Source: Gimesia aquarii
GTDB taxonomy: Bacteria; Planctomycetota; Planctomycetia; Planctomycetales; Planctomycetaceae
DNA: 64,000 nt
Assembly: GCF_007748195.1 (NCBI RefSeq)
Contig: NZ_CP037920.1
Coordinates: 1,407,536 to 1,471,535, forward strand
Reading direction: 5' to 3'
Shown: in pieces, positions 1-9,093 of the stretch
Position numbering within the stretch: position 1 is the first letter of the stretch
How the letters are laid out: each line of letters opens with the position of its first letter
The notes under the pieces: generated by a model
Databases searched by the model: none
Told to the model about the DNA's origin: nothing
What the model saw: the letters and a program-made list of their open reading frames with translations, nothing else
Made by a program: the position numbers and the translations under genes

Positions 1-1
1 T

Positions 2-355
2 GCCGTCAGTGATTTTCTTGTAGATCGTATTGATGAGTATCTTGAATTTCCCGAGACCGATCCACACGGTGATCCGATTCCATCCATTGATGGGCAGATG
101 CGGCGTGCTTATCCCAACCTGACGAATTTATCTGATTGCCAAATCGGAATCCCGATCAAAATCGTTCAGGTGACTGATCAAGAAACAGAATTTTTGCGGT
201 TTCTATCCCGATCAGGCTTAACCATTGGTTCTCAAGGCAGCGTCACTGAAAAAAATGTGGAAGCTGGAATTGTTGTCTCGGAATGGAATGGTCAAGTCAT
301 TTCAATGGGTGTGCATGTTGCCGAGAATGTTCGAGTCGTGCCTGTGAATAACTAA
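2..355 (+). CDS. DtxR/MntR-family metal-dependent transcriptional regulator, C-terminal part
   Basis: The reading frame is open from the left edge of the window, so only the last 117 or so codons are present and the true start lies outside. The visible part begins in the dimerisation/metal-binding region: a VDRIDEYL helix followed by DPHGDPIPS, the conserved DPHGxPIP signature of DtxR, IdeR and MntR proteins. It then has a C-terminal FeoA/SH3-like domain from about base 140 to the stop. Family members bind Fe2+ or Mn2+ and repress metal-uptake genes. The N-terminal winged helix is not in the window, so the metal cannot be assigned. purB follows 60 bases downstream on the same strand. Confidence 0.85.
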   Translation, partial: AVSDFLVDRIDEYLEFPETDPHGDPIPSIDGQMRRAYPNLTNLSDCQIGIPIKIVQVTDQETEFLRFLSRSGLTIGSQGSVTEKNVEAGIVVSEWNGQVISMGVHVAENVRVVPVNN

Positions 356-415
356 TTATGCCTCATATAAGAGGGATTTTTGATTTACCATAACGGAGTT
401 TGAGGAAACTCCTCC

Positions 416-1867
416 GTGTTGAAGAAAGAGAAGAAATTGAGTCATTTAATTTATGAGAATCCGTTGATTACTCGGTATGCGTCCCAGGAAATGAGCCAGA
501 TTTGGTCGGCTCAAAAAAAACATTCCACCTGGCGCAGATTATGGGTCGCACTTGCCGAGTCACAGCACGAAATGGGGCTCGGGATTTCAGCGGAACAGGT
601 TCAATCGTTAAAAGAAGCTGTCGACGATATTGATTTCAAGCTGGCCGCTAAGTACGAAAAAGAACTGCGACACGATGTGATGGCTCATGTGCACACTTAC
701 GGTGACCGTTGTCCTGATTCGATGGCCATCATTCATCTCGGTGCCACCAGTTGTTTTGTAACTGACAACAGCGAACTAGTTATGATTCGCGAAAGTCTTG
801 AGTGTGTGCGAGCCAGGCTTATTTCTGTGATCGATCATCTGGCTAGTTTTGCTAAAGAGAATCGTGATTTACCCTGTCTGGGATTCACTCATTTACAACC
901 GGCTCAACCGACGACGATCGGAAAAAGAGCGACTCTCTGGTGTTATGATCTGATCCTCGACCTGGAAGAAATCGAATATCGTCTGGAAAAACTACGATTT
1001 CGAGGTGTGAAGGGAACCACGGGAACACAGGCGACCTTCCTCCAGCTTTTTAAAGGCGATCATGCAAAAGTAGATGAGCTGGATCGACGCGTGACGGAAA
1101 AAATGGGTTTCAGTGATCGCTATGCAGTGACCGGTCAAACCTATTCTCGCAAAGTGGATGCTCAGGTTTTGTCTACGTTGAGTGGCATTGGTCAGTCAGC
1201 ACATAAAGCAGGTAACGACATTCGAATTCTGCAGAACCGGAAAGAACTGGAAGAGCCATTTGAGAAAAAACAAATCGGTTCCTCAGCTATGGCTTATAAG
1301 CGAAATCCGATGCGGTCCGAACGCATGTGTTCGCTGGCACGGTTTGCAATCAGCTTGACCGCGAACGCAGAAGATACGGCTGCGACTCAATGGATGGAAC
1401 GAACGTTGGATGACAGTGCCAATCGGCGACTGTCTCTACCTCAGTCGTTTCTAGCCATCGATGCTGTATTAATTTTGTATCGGAATATTGTCGATGGGAT
1501 GGTTGTTTATCCCAAAGTGATTGAGAAACATCTCAATGAAGAGCTCCCATTCATGGCGACGGAAGAATTTCTGATGGCCGGTGTTGCGGCAGGCGGTGAT
1601 CGTCAGGAATTGCATGAACTCATTCGGGTTCATAGCCAGGCTGCTGGTGCAGAAGTGAAAGTGAATGGTGGACAGAATGATTTGATCGAACGCCTGCAAA
1701 AAGATCCCGCTTTCAAAGACTGTGATTTGAATAGTGCGCTCGACGCTCGAAAGTATATCGGGCGTGCACCGGAACAAGTGGATGCATTCATTGCCGAAAT
1801 CATCGAACCAGTCAGGCAGCGCTATCAAAGCAATCTGAATCAGAGTACAGAAGATCTAAAAGTATAG
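416..1867 (+). CDS. purB: Adenylosuccinate lyase
   Basis: Predicted cytoplasmic enzyme that eliminates fumarate from SAICAR and from adenylosuccinate in purine synthesis. At 483 residues it is of the long type. The fumarase/aspartase superfamily signature [11 protein letters not shown] is at about residues 289-299, and the region around [12 protein letters not shown] (about residue 105-115) and HLQPAQPTT (about 160) carries the usual catalytic histidines. The wording of the signature ([17 protein letters not shown]) resembles the eukaryotic-type ADSL branch more than the short Bacillus PurB. The start is GTG at 416, with GAGGA about ten bases upstream; a TTG one codon later is the only close alternative. 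A strong hairpin follows the gene. Confidence 0.95.
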   Translation: MLKKEKKLSHLIYENPLITRYASQEMSQIWSAQKKHSTWRRLWVALAESQHEMGLGISAEQVQSLKEAVDDIDFKLAAKYEKELRHDVMAHVHTYGDRCPDSMAIIHLGATSCFVTDNSELVMIRESLECVRARLISVIDHLASFAKENRDLPCLGFTHLQPAQPTTIGKRATLWCYDLILDLEEIEYRLEKLRFRGVKGTTGTQATFLQLFKGDHAKVDELDRRVTEKMGFSDRYAVTGQTYSRKVDAQVLSTLSGIGQSAHKAGNDIRILQNRKELEEPFEKKQIGSSAMAYKRNPMRSERMCSLARFAISLTANAEDTAATQWMERTLDDSANRRLSLPQSFLAIDAVLILYRNIVDGMVVYPKVIEKHLNEELPFMATEEFLMAGVAAGGDRQELHELIRVHSQAAGAEVKVNGGQNDLIERLQKDPAFKDCDLNSALDARKYIGRAPEQVDAFIAEIIEPVRQRYQSNLNQSTEDLKV

Positions 1868-1907
1868 CATCGCATCGATTTGACTTTGGTGGCTGACTCA
1901 AAATGAA

Positions 1908-1939
1908 GATGCCCCGATGATCAAGACCATCGGGGCATC
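1908..1939. terminator. Bidirectional hairpin between convergent genes
   Basis: A perfect 12-bp stem (GATGCCCCGATG / CATCGGGGCATC) with an 8-base loop lies between the ends of purB and the leftward DUF1501 gene. There is no clear T-run on either side, so it may be a terminator of the stem-only type or an RNA 3'-end stabiliser. Its position between converging genes supports that role for both. Confidence 0.7.
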
Positions 1940-1968
1940 CACTTCAGGGACTGTATAGTGCCATGCTA

Positions 1969-3420
1969 CTACGTCAGAATATTTTTAATGACATGTGCCT
2001 CTTCAACACCTGTGAGTTTAGTATCCAATCCTTGAAATTCCACACTGAATTGTTGATGATTAATTCCGAGCAGGTGTAGCATAGTTGCATGTAGATCACG
2101 AACGTTGACAATGTTTTCTACGGAATTATACCCAAGTTCATCGGTTGCACCATAAGTAATTCCACCTTTTATCCCTCCTCCGGCCATCCACATGGAAAAA
2201 CCTTTAATGTGGTGATCGCGACCTGCACCTCCTTTTCCCTGGAACATGGGAGTTCTGCCAAATTCCCCTCCCCAAATCACCAGTGTTTCCTCTAGCATCC
2301 CTCGTTGCTTCAGATCATTGATTAAAGCCCAGGTTGGTTGATCAGTTAAACCGCAGCAGGTATTCATGTATTTCACTAGGTCACCGTGATGGTCCCAACC
2401 GCGATGGTAAAGATGAATAAATCGAGATCCTCGTTCTGCCAGACGTCTCGCCAGCAGGCAATTAGTGGCATAGCTTCCAGATCCTGGTTCGGCACCATAC
2501 ATTTCCAATGTCTGTTTCGATTCTCCTGAAAGGTCCATGAGTTCGGGAACAGAGGTTTGCATTTTGAATGCCATTTCATAGGCGGCGATACGTGTTTCTA
2601 TTTCCGGATTAGCGACACGCTGATTGCGGAATCGGTCCAGCTTTTGAACTGTTTCAATCAGTTCTTTTTGTTGCCGTGCATTCACACCTGCAGGGTTGTT
2701 TAAATAATTCACCGGATCACCGGTTGAATTGAATTGAACTCCCTGATAACGGCTGGGAAGAAACCCCGTGCCCCATTGCCGTGACGCGATTGGTTGAGGG
2801 TTTCGCCCACCTACACTGGTGAGTACGACAAAACCAGGCAGCTCTTCCGTTTCGCTACCTAATCCATATGTGATCCAAGATCCCATTGAAGGCCGCCCAC
2901 TGATGGCAGTGCCTGTATTCATAAAAGTATGCGCGGGATCATGATTGATCTGCTCGGTGACCATCGAACGGATGATGCAGATGTCGTCGGCGATTTTTGC
3001 AGTCCAAGGCAGAAAATCGCTGATTTCCTGTCCGTTCTGACCGTACTTATGGAACTTAGTCAATGGCCCCTGGCATTTCAGGGCTTTGCCCTGCAACTGC
3101 GCAATCGGTTGACCTTTGGTGTAACTTTCAGGGAATGGTTTTCCATCCATTTCAGCCAATTTTGGTTTATAGTCAAACGTTTCAAGATGAGTAGGCCCAC
3201 CTGCCATGCAGAGAAATATGACTCGTTTTGCTTTGGGAGCAAAATGTGGTAAGCCCGGTAACCCTCTCACTATAGATGGTTTTGCTACTGATTGCGCAAC
3301 AGCACTTTTTTCGTTCGTTAGCAAAGAGCCCAGTGCGGCCGCTCCCAGTCCTACTCCCGAATTGGTAAGAAACGTTCGACGATTCAAGCCAGTTTGAATT
3401 TGATTCCAATTAATCATCAC
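1969..3420 (-). CDS. DUF1501 domain-containing protein, Tat-exported
   Basis: This 483-residue protein belongs to DUF1501, a family with a sulfatase/alkaline-phosphatase-like fold that is greatly expanded in planctomycetes; its substrate is unknown. It begins with a twin-arginine signal (NRRTFL at residues 13-18, then a glycine/alanine-rich hydrophobic stretch), so it is probably exported folded. Conserved blocks include FLCMAGGPTHLETFDYKP (about residues 69-86), INHDPAHTFMNTG, GWDHHGD (about 343), and WGGEFGRTPM (about 385), the usual metal-site-like motifs. It follows the PSCyt1/DUF1553 gene by one base and is surely co-transcribed with it. Start is GTG at 3420 or ATG at 3417; GAGGA just upstream could serve either. 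Confidence 0.9.
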   Translation of the reverse strand: MMINWNQIQTGLNRRTFLTNSGVGLGAAALGSLLTNEKSAVAQSVAKPSIVRGLPGLPHFAPKAKRVIFLCMAGGPTHLETFDYKPKLAEMDGKPFPESYTKGQPIAQLQGKALKCQGPLTKFHKYGQNGQEISDFLPWTAKIADDICIIRSMVTEQINHDPAHTFMNTGTAISGRPSMGSWITYGLGSETEELPGFVVLTSVGGRNPQPIASRQWGTGFLPSRYQGVQFNSTGDPVNYLNNPAGVNARQQKELIETVQKLDRFRNQRVANPEIETRIAAYEMAFKMQTSVPELMDLSGESKQTLEMYGAEPGSGSYATNCLLARRLAERGSRFIHLYHRGWDHHGDLVKYMNTCCGLTDQPTWALINDLKQRGMLEETLVIWGGEFGRTPMFQGKGGAGRDHHIKGFSMWMAGGGIKGGITYGATDELGYNSVENIVNVRDLHATMLHLLGINHQQFSVEFQGLDTKLTGVEEAHVIKNILT

Positions 3421-3421
3421 T

Positions 3422-5815
3422 TTAATTCCTCGTCACCACTTCATTCAGATTTAATAACGCACGAGTGACCTCCGTCCATGATGCCAACTCAATGTTATCA
3501 AGACCTTGTTTTGTTTTTGCTAAACCAGATTGTGTCAGTGATACCGCATCTTCGGGTTTTGATAGATATGTCTTGCGATTTAAATTCAACAGCGCCAAAA
3601 GAGCTTTAGATTCTATTTCTTCCGGGGAACGAGATGTCGCTTTCGAGAACGCATATTTGACTTTTTCTGTGTCGGATGTTCCTCCGTTTTGTAGAACCTC
3701 TTCTGCGAATTTTCGTGCGGCTTCGATGAAAGTCGGGTCGTTCAGAAGCGTGATTGCTGCAATAGGGGTATTCGATCGGGGACGCTGAGCCGTACATTCT
3801 TCACGGCTTGGGGCATCAAAGGCCTTTAACATAGGGTGGAGGAACTGTCGTTGCCAGTGCACATATAAGCCACGACGCCATTGTCGTTCATCAGAATGTG
3901 ATACATACTTTCGTTTCGGAAAATTCAAGTGACGATAATAGCCGGCAGGCTGGTACGGTTTCACACTTGGGCCACCAATTTTGGTAATCAACAGGCCGCT
4001 GACAGCTAAAGCATTATCTCGCACCATTTCTGCAGGCAACCGGAAACGTGCCTGACGATTAACCAGTTGATTGTATGGGTCAAGCTTTCGTTGCTCTGGT
4101 GACTCAAGTGAAGATTGGCGATACGCTTTACTCATCACAATAAACTTGACCATTTGTTTGACGTTCCAGTTGTCATTGAAAAATTTCAGTGCCAATTGAT
4201 CAAGGAGTTCCGGATAATGCGGTGGTCCTCCCTGCCCCCCAAAATCATCGAGAACGGGTGCAATACCATTCCCAAAGAAGAGATACCAAAAGCGATTCGC
4301 AAACACACGTGCCATCAATAATCCATAACCATTCTTGTCTGATAACCAGTTGGCGAGATCCAGGCGAGTCAGACGTTTCTCTCCATTACCCAAGGCACCT
4401 AGAAACTCGGGAATGGCTGGCTGAACAACAGGGCCCGAATCGTCCAGCCAATTACCTCGCGGGAGAATTCGAATGTCCCTTGGCTTAATCGAAACTGTAA
4501 TCATGGTTTTCAATGCTTTTTTATCAATTGCCGTTCGCATTTTTTGTAATGCGTCTAATCTTTGCTTGAGCTGCGTCTGTTCTTTTGCCTGCTTTGTTGA
4601 TTTCAAAGTTTTTTTCAGCGTTTTTATTTTCGATTCGAGTTCAGAAATTTGTTTTTGTTCTTCCTCAGAATAGAGGAAAAGTTCTGGTTCTCTTGCTGTT
4701 GGAAGAGCATTTGTCGCTTTTGTGAAATGTTGTGCTTCATCAATGTCAGCAAAAAAAGCGACTTGTGAGTAAAAATCTTTGATGGTGTAAGGATCGTACT
4801 TATGATCGTGGCATTGGCAACACCCCATGGTTGCTCCCATCCAGACGCCTGAAAAATTTCGGATGCGGTCGGCTGCATAGATAGCCAGGTATTCCTTGGG
4901 TTGTACACCCCCTTCATGTGAGGTTTGTAGCACGCGATTATATCCGGTAGCAATTTTTTGCTGCAGTGTCGGATTCGGCAATAAGTCCCCCGCTAATTGC
5001 TCTCGCGTAAATTGATCGAAGGGCATATTGTCATTAAACGCGTTGATGACATAATCACGGTAAGGCGAAATGTGATGGTCTTGATCGCCGTGATATCCCA
5101 CTGTGTCTGCAAAGCGAACCAGGTCTAACCAATATATGGCCATCCGCTCGCCGTAATGTGGTGATGCCAGTAGTCGATCGACAAGTTTTTCATAGGCCTT
5201 AGCACTACGGTCATTTACAAACTCTTTGACTTCTTGTGGAGTGGGAGGCAGCCCAGTCAGATCGAAGCTGAGACGGCGGATCAGAGTAATCTTATCTGCT
5301 TCAACCGCTGGTTTCAGGTTCTGTTTTTCTAATCGAGACAGAATAAAATGGTCGATCCTATTCACGGGCCATTTCTGATTTTTTACTTTTGGAGTCGCAA
5401 TGGGTTGTGGATTAACATAGGCCCAGTGCTTCGACCAGGGAGCTCCTTCTTCGATCCATCGTTTGAGCAATTGAATTTCGGCTGGCTTCAACGACTTTCC
5501 TGAATCAGCGGGAGGCATAACAAGATCAGGATCATTACTTGAGATGCGTTCGAAGAGCAAACTTTTCTCGGGTTGGCCTGACTCAATGATAAAAGCAGTT
5601 CCCGATTTCGCATTGATGCCACTTTCAATATCCAGACGTAAGTCTGCTTCTCGATGCGTAGCATCAGGTCCATGACAATGAAAGCAGTTTCGTGAAAGTA
5701 TGGGCCGAATGTCACGGTTGAAGCTGATGTCTTTCGCTTCAGAGTAAACTTGAACGGGAAGCAAAAAAAATACAGTCAGTCCGATCCAGAAAGACCTTAT
5801 GATTACCCGATGCAT
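3422..5815 (-). CDS. PSCyt1/DUF1549/DUF1553 secreted cytochrome-like protein
   Basis: A large planctomycete-type protein of about 797 residues. From the chosen start (ATG at 5815) it has a signal peptide ending near VYSEA, then a PSCyt1 module with a haem-type CFHCH motif in RNCFHCHGPDATHR, then DUF1549 (including CCQCHDHKYDP, a second CxxCH), a charged coiled-coil-like insert (EEEQKQISELESKIKTL), and DUF1553 towards the C-terminus. The frame stays open 28 codons further upstream, but those residues lack signal character, and GAGG precedes the ATG at 5815. The role of the family is unproven; pairing with DUF1501 is usual, suggesting a joint periplasmic redox or degradation function. Confidence 0.88.
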   Translation of the reverse strand: MHRVIIRSFWIGLTVFFLLPVQVYSEAKDISFNRDIRPILSRNCFHCHGPDATHREADLRLDIESGINAKSGTAFIIESGQPEKSLLFERISSNDPDLVMPPADSGKSLKPAEIQLLKRWIEEGAPWSKHWAYVNPQPIATPKVKNQKWPVNRIDHFILSRLEKQNLKPAVEADKITLIRRLSFDLTGLPPTPQEVKEFVNDRSAKAYEKLVDRLLASPHYGERMAIYWLDLVRFADTVGYHGDQDHHISPYRDYVINAFNDNMPFDQFTREQLAGDLLPNPTLQQKIATGYNRVLQTSHEGGVQPKEYLAIYAADRIRNFSGVWMGATMGCCQCHDHKYDPYTIKDFYSQVAFFADIDEAQHFTKATNALPTAREPELFLYSEEEQKQISELESKIKTLKKTLKSTKQAKEQTQLKQRLDALQKMRTAIDKKALKTMITVSIKPRDIRILPRGNWLDDSGPVVQPAIPEFLGALGNGEKRLTRLDLANWLSDKNGYGLLMARVFANRFWYLFFGNGIAPVLDDFGGQGGPPHYPELLDQLALKFFNDNWNVKQMVKFIVMSKAYRQSSLESPEQRKLDPYNQLVNRQARFRLPAEMVRDNALAVSGLLITKIGGPSVKPYQPAGYYRHLNFPKRKYVSHSDERQWRRGLYVHWQRQFLHPMLKAFDAPSREECTAQRPRSNTPIAAITLLNDPTFIEAARKFAEEVLQNGGTSDTEKVKYAFSKATSRSPEEIESKALLALLNLNRKTYLSKPEDAVSLTQSGLAKTKQGLDNIELASWTEVTRALLNLNEVVTRN

Positions 5816-6195
5816 GGTAATTCGCCTCAGCCAAAGACGTGGAAGATACACCGAGAGTGGTAAGCGATCACAGCTTGGAAATCCAGGTACATCAAACACG
5901 TGGAAAACTGGTTTGGTGATACCGATCCGTAATCAAACGAGCTTACGGTAGCCAGACTCCCAAAGCCCGGCAGGTAGAATCATAATAGTTGACTTTTGAG
6001 TATGATCATTGCCAATCTATAATTTAATAATACCAGTCAATTTGGGATGACGCAATAATGAGTTCCCATGTTTGGTTCCGAATTTCAGCGTTTCATAACT
6101 TGACAATTGGCATTTTTCTAACGAACTTCATAAATCGGAATGTGTCATTGAAAATGAGTTGATTTCTAAAATTTAATTTATATAAGCAGGCGTTT
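5816..6195. promoter_or_regulatory. Divergent intergenic region with a candidate sigma-70 promoter
   Basis: No gene is visible between the leftward PSCyt1 gene and the rightward dehydratase. On the plus strand TTGAGT (5996-6001) and a perfect TATAAT (6018-6023) are 16 bases apart, giving a candidate start near 6030 and a leader of about 165 bases before the dehydratase. A lone TTGACA at 6100-6105 has no good -10 partner. Confidence 0.35.
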
Positions 6196-7170
6196 ATGAT
6201 GCAGCCACCAACTTTTCAGGATATTCAAGAAGCAGTTCCCCGCGTCCGCCAAGTGTTGTCCCCTACTCCACTTTATGAGTGGCCAGGCTTAAGTCAGTTA
6301 ACCGAGACCCAACTTTATTTAAAACATGAAAACCATCAGCCTGTGGGTGCGTTTAAAATCAGAGGAGGGATTAATTTAGTAAGTACTCTTTCTGATACGG
6401 AGCGTGAAGCAGGAATCATGGGATGTTCGACTGGCAATCATGGTCAGTCGTTAGCATACGCGGCTCGTATCTTTGGAATTAAATGTACGATTGTGGTTCC
6501 GAAAAATAATAACCCGGATAAAGTCCGTGCGATCAAATTACTGGGAGCGGACATCATTGAACATGGCGAAGACTTTGATGAAGCAAAACAATATCTGGAA
6601 CACGTATTAGTTGATGGAAAACGTCGTTACGTGCATTCAGCGAATGAGCCGAAGCTGATTGCAGGGGTAGGAACTCAGGCGATTGAGATTTTTGAAAAAC
6701 TGAACGCGCCTGATGTCATTATAGTTCCTGTGGGTATGGGCAGTGGTGTTTGTGGTACTGGGATCGTAGCCAAACACTTGAACCCAAAAACGGAAGTCAT
6801 TGGTGTAGGAGCTGAGAACGCACCTGCAAATCAATTATCCTTTATAGCCGGTTCATTACAAACAACTGAAACCGCTCAAACCTGGGCAGAAGGAGTCGCC
6901 ACCCGATCTTCGGCTGAGTTGACTCAGGAAATCATGAAGTCGGTCGTAGATGACTTTCTGCTGGTGAGTGAAGACGAGATGCGAATCGCCGCCTATCATA
7001 CACTCAAAGAGACACACAATCTGGTAGAAGGGGCGGGAGCAGCAGCTTTAGCCGCGATTCTCAAAAACAAAGAACGATTTCAAGGTAAGAAAGTCGTTGC
7101 AATACTAAGCGGCGGTAATCTAAATCTGGCTGAACTTCCCGAGATTTTACGTTTGGGATCTCTCCAATAA
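6196..7170 (+). CDS. PLP-dependent threonine/serine dehydratase family enzyme
   Basis: A 324-residue fold-type II PLP enzyme of the threonine ammonia-lyase/serine racemase group. The PLP lysine is K54 in GAFKIRGG; the phosphate-binding glycine loop is GMGSGVCGTG at about residues 180-189; SGGNLN near residue 304 matches the cofactor-ring contact seen in the family. It lacks the C-terminal ACT regulatory domain of biosynthetic IlvA, so it resembles the catabolic, short form. Threonine or serine deamination to a 2-oxo acid is the likely reaction, but serine racemase or hydroxyaspartate ammonia-lyase cannot be excluded. An ATG at 6199 is an equally possible start. Confidence 0.88.
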   Translation: MMQPPTFQDIQEAVPRVRQVLSPTPLYEWPGLSQLTETQLYLKHENHQPVGAFKIRGGINLVSTLSDTEREAGIMGCSTGNHGQSLAYAARIFGIKCTIVVPKNNNPDKVRAIKLLGADIIEHGEDFDEAKQYLEHVLVDGKRRYVHSANEPKLIAGVGTQAIEIFEKLNAPDVIIVPVGMGSGVCGTGIVAKHLNPKTEVIGVGAENAPANQLSFIAGSLQTTETAQTWAEGVATRSSAELTQEIMKSVVDDFLLVSEDEMRIAAYHTLKETHNLVEGAGAAALAAILKNKERFQGKKVVAILSGGNLNLAELPEILRLGSLQ

Positions 7171-7371
7171 TCTATGATTTATTCGAACTTCGCCTCAGTC
7201 TGGCAAAATTAAACTCACTTAATTAATCCTTGTCTCTGAATTCAGTTCAACGTTTGATTGGAATTCCCTCTCCGTAATTGTTACCGTAAATGCCAAATTG
7301 GAATTAGTAAAAATAACAGGTTACTGTTAATTCCCAATTTGAACCCGCGAAACATATCGATTGAGGGAAGT

Positions 7372-8139
7372 ATGAGATTCAAAGATCGTGTTGTGATTGT
7401 CACTGGCGGCAGTAAAGGTATTGGTGAAGGCTGCTCACGCGTGTTTTGTGAAGAGGGTGGTCTGGTCGCGATTCTGGCCCGAGGTATCGGTGCGGGGCAA
7501 GATTTAGCGCGCGAATTGAATGAAAAAGGCCCTGGGAAGGCGATCTTCGTTCAATGCGATGTCGGCGAGCATCAACAAATTTTATCTGCCATCGAAATGG
7601 TTGTGGAACAATTTGGCCGACTGGATTGTATTATCAATAATGCAGGGTTCCATCCACCAGCGATGTCTCTTGAAGAAACCAGTATCGAGGAAATGGAAGA
7701 GTTGATGCGTGTCAACTTTCTCAGTACGTTTGCTGGGGCTAAGTATGCCTTGCCATATTTACGTAAAACAAAAGGGACTATCATCAATATGTCGTCGATG
7801 ACGGCCGTGTTAGGACAACACCATTCAACCGCCTATTGTTCAACTAAAGGTGCTCAAGTCAGCTTTACCAAATCATTGGCGATTGAACTGGGCGAAGCTG
7901 GGGTAAGAGTGAATGCAATTCTCCCCAGTAATATCGATACTCCTCTAATGCGTGATTGGGCTGCGACACTTCCTGATTCAGAAAATGCGTTGAAGCGGGT
8001 TGCCGATCTTCAGGTTTTCAAAAGGATGGGAACGATCGAAGAAATGGGCCGCCTGGCTCTGTTCCTAGCGACAGAGGATTCGAGCTTTCTCACAGGCCAG
8101 GCAATCGAAGCCGAGGGAGGCGCCAGTCTCGATTATTGA
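7372..8139 (+). CDS. SDR-family NAD(P)-dependent oxidoreductase
   Basis: A classical short-chain dehydrogenase of 255 residues. The start is ATG at 7372, preceded by GAGGGAAG; the frame runs on upstream to a TTG at 7258 but those 38 codons do not resemble the family. It shows the TGGSKGIGEG dinucleotide-binding motif (residues 11-20), NNAG, a catalytic serine in INMSSMT, and the YxxxK pair in AYCSTKG (about residue 154-158). The C-terminal block FLTGQAIEAEGG is typical of glucose-1-dehydrogenase/3-oxoacyl reductase-like members. The substrate is unknown; the neighbouring DUF1080 and xylulokinase genes make a sugar or polyol plausible. Confidence 0.88.
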   Translation: MRFKDRVVIVTGGSKGIGEGCSRVFCEEGGLVAILARGIGAGQDLARELNEKGPGKAIFVQCDVGEHQQILSAIEMVVEQFGRLDCIINNAGFHPPAMSLEETSIEEMEELMRVNFLSTFAGAKYALPYLRKTKGTIINMSSMTAVLGQHHSTAYCSTKGAQVSFTKSLAIELGEAGVRVNAILPSNIDTPLMRDWAATLPDSENALKRVADLQVFKRMGTIEEMGRLALFLATEDSSFLTGQAIEAEGGASLDY

Positions 8140-8252
8140 AAGCTTAGACAACACGATGTCAAAGTAGATCTCTTTACAAGTAGATCACTTGAAATTCTAA
8201 TTCTTAGTTTAATGCAAAACTGAACAGAAAATAGAGAGAGAAGGAACAAGAT

Positions 8253-9017
8253 ATGACAGGTATGCGCAGAGTATTTCGTTTTTTGGCTGTTGCTGTTTTC
8301 CTTGGGATGGCGTATCAAACTTACGGAAATCTGGTGGAAGAATATAAGAACGGTTTAGTTTGGAAAGAGCCAGCTATTGTGACGACAAGTCCCAATAAGC
8401 CACCCTCTGACGCGATCGTCTTGTTCGATGGAAAAAACCTGAATCAGTGGAAAAACGGCGATCAATGGATCATCAAGGACGGTTATGCAATTACCACAAA
8501 TACAGATATTGAAACCAAGCAATCATTTGGTGACTGTCAACTTCATATAGAATGGGCGACCCCAGAAAAAATCGAAGGAAAAGGTCAGGGGCGTGGCAAT
8601 AGTGGTGTGTTCCTGATGGGTAAATATGAAGTTCAAGTCCTCGATTCCTATCAGAACAAAACCTACTTTGATGGTCAGGCGGGAGCCATTTATAAACAGT
8701 GGCCTCCGATGGTCAATGCCTGCCGCAAACCAGGGGAATGGCAAACATACGATATCATCTTTACCGCACCCCGGTTTGATGTATATGGACAACTGGTAAA
8801 GCCCGCATATATTACAGTCATTCAAAATGGCGTCGTTGTGCAAAATCATTCTGAACTGCAAGGTGGTACTTTTTACCATCAACCTCCTTTTTATACTGCT
8901 CATGAAGAGAAACTGCCCATCCGACTTCAGTTTCACAAAAATAAGACAAAATTTCGTAATATCTGGATACGTGAAATTTCCGAAGTTCACCCCATCGGTT
9001 GTGTTTGTCCCGAGTGA
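8253..9017 (+). CDS. DUF1080 (3-keto-disaccharide hydrolase-like) secreted protein
   Basis: A 254-residue protein with an N-terminal signal or anchor (about residues 4-25, after two arginines) followed by one DUF1080 domain from IVLFDGKNLNQWKN (about residue 51) to the end. The domain has the concanavalin/laminarinase-like beta-sandwich seen in planctomycete carbohydrate-binding or glycoside-cleaving proteins; GRGNSGVFLMGKYEVQVLDS is the most conserved block. Members of the family include 3-keto-glycoside hydrolases, but function here is inferred only. The start has AAGGAA at good distance. It lies 76 bases before xylulokinase and could share its transcript. Confidence 0.85.
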   Translation: MTGMRRVFRFLAVAVFLGMAYQTYGNLVEEYKNGLVWKEPAIVTTSPNKPPSDAIVLFDGKNLNQWKNGDQWIIKDGYAITTNTDIETKQSFGDCQLHIEWATPEKIEGKGQGRGNSGVFLMGKYEVQVLDSYQNKTYFDGQAGAIYKQWPPMVNACRKPGEWQTYDIIFTAPRFDVYGQLVKPAYITVIQNGVVVQNHSELQGGTFYHQPPFYTAHEEKLPIRLQFHKNKTKFRNIWIREISEVHPIGCVCPE

Positions 9018-9093
9018 GTTCTATCTTATTCAAGACAACATATATTGCTGATCTGAGTAATTGATTGACTAACCGAGGGATGAGGATAATCGC

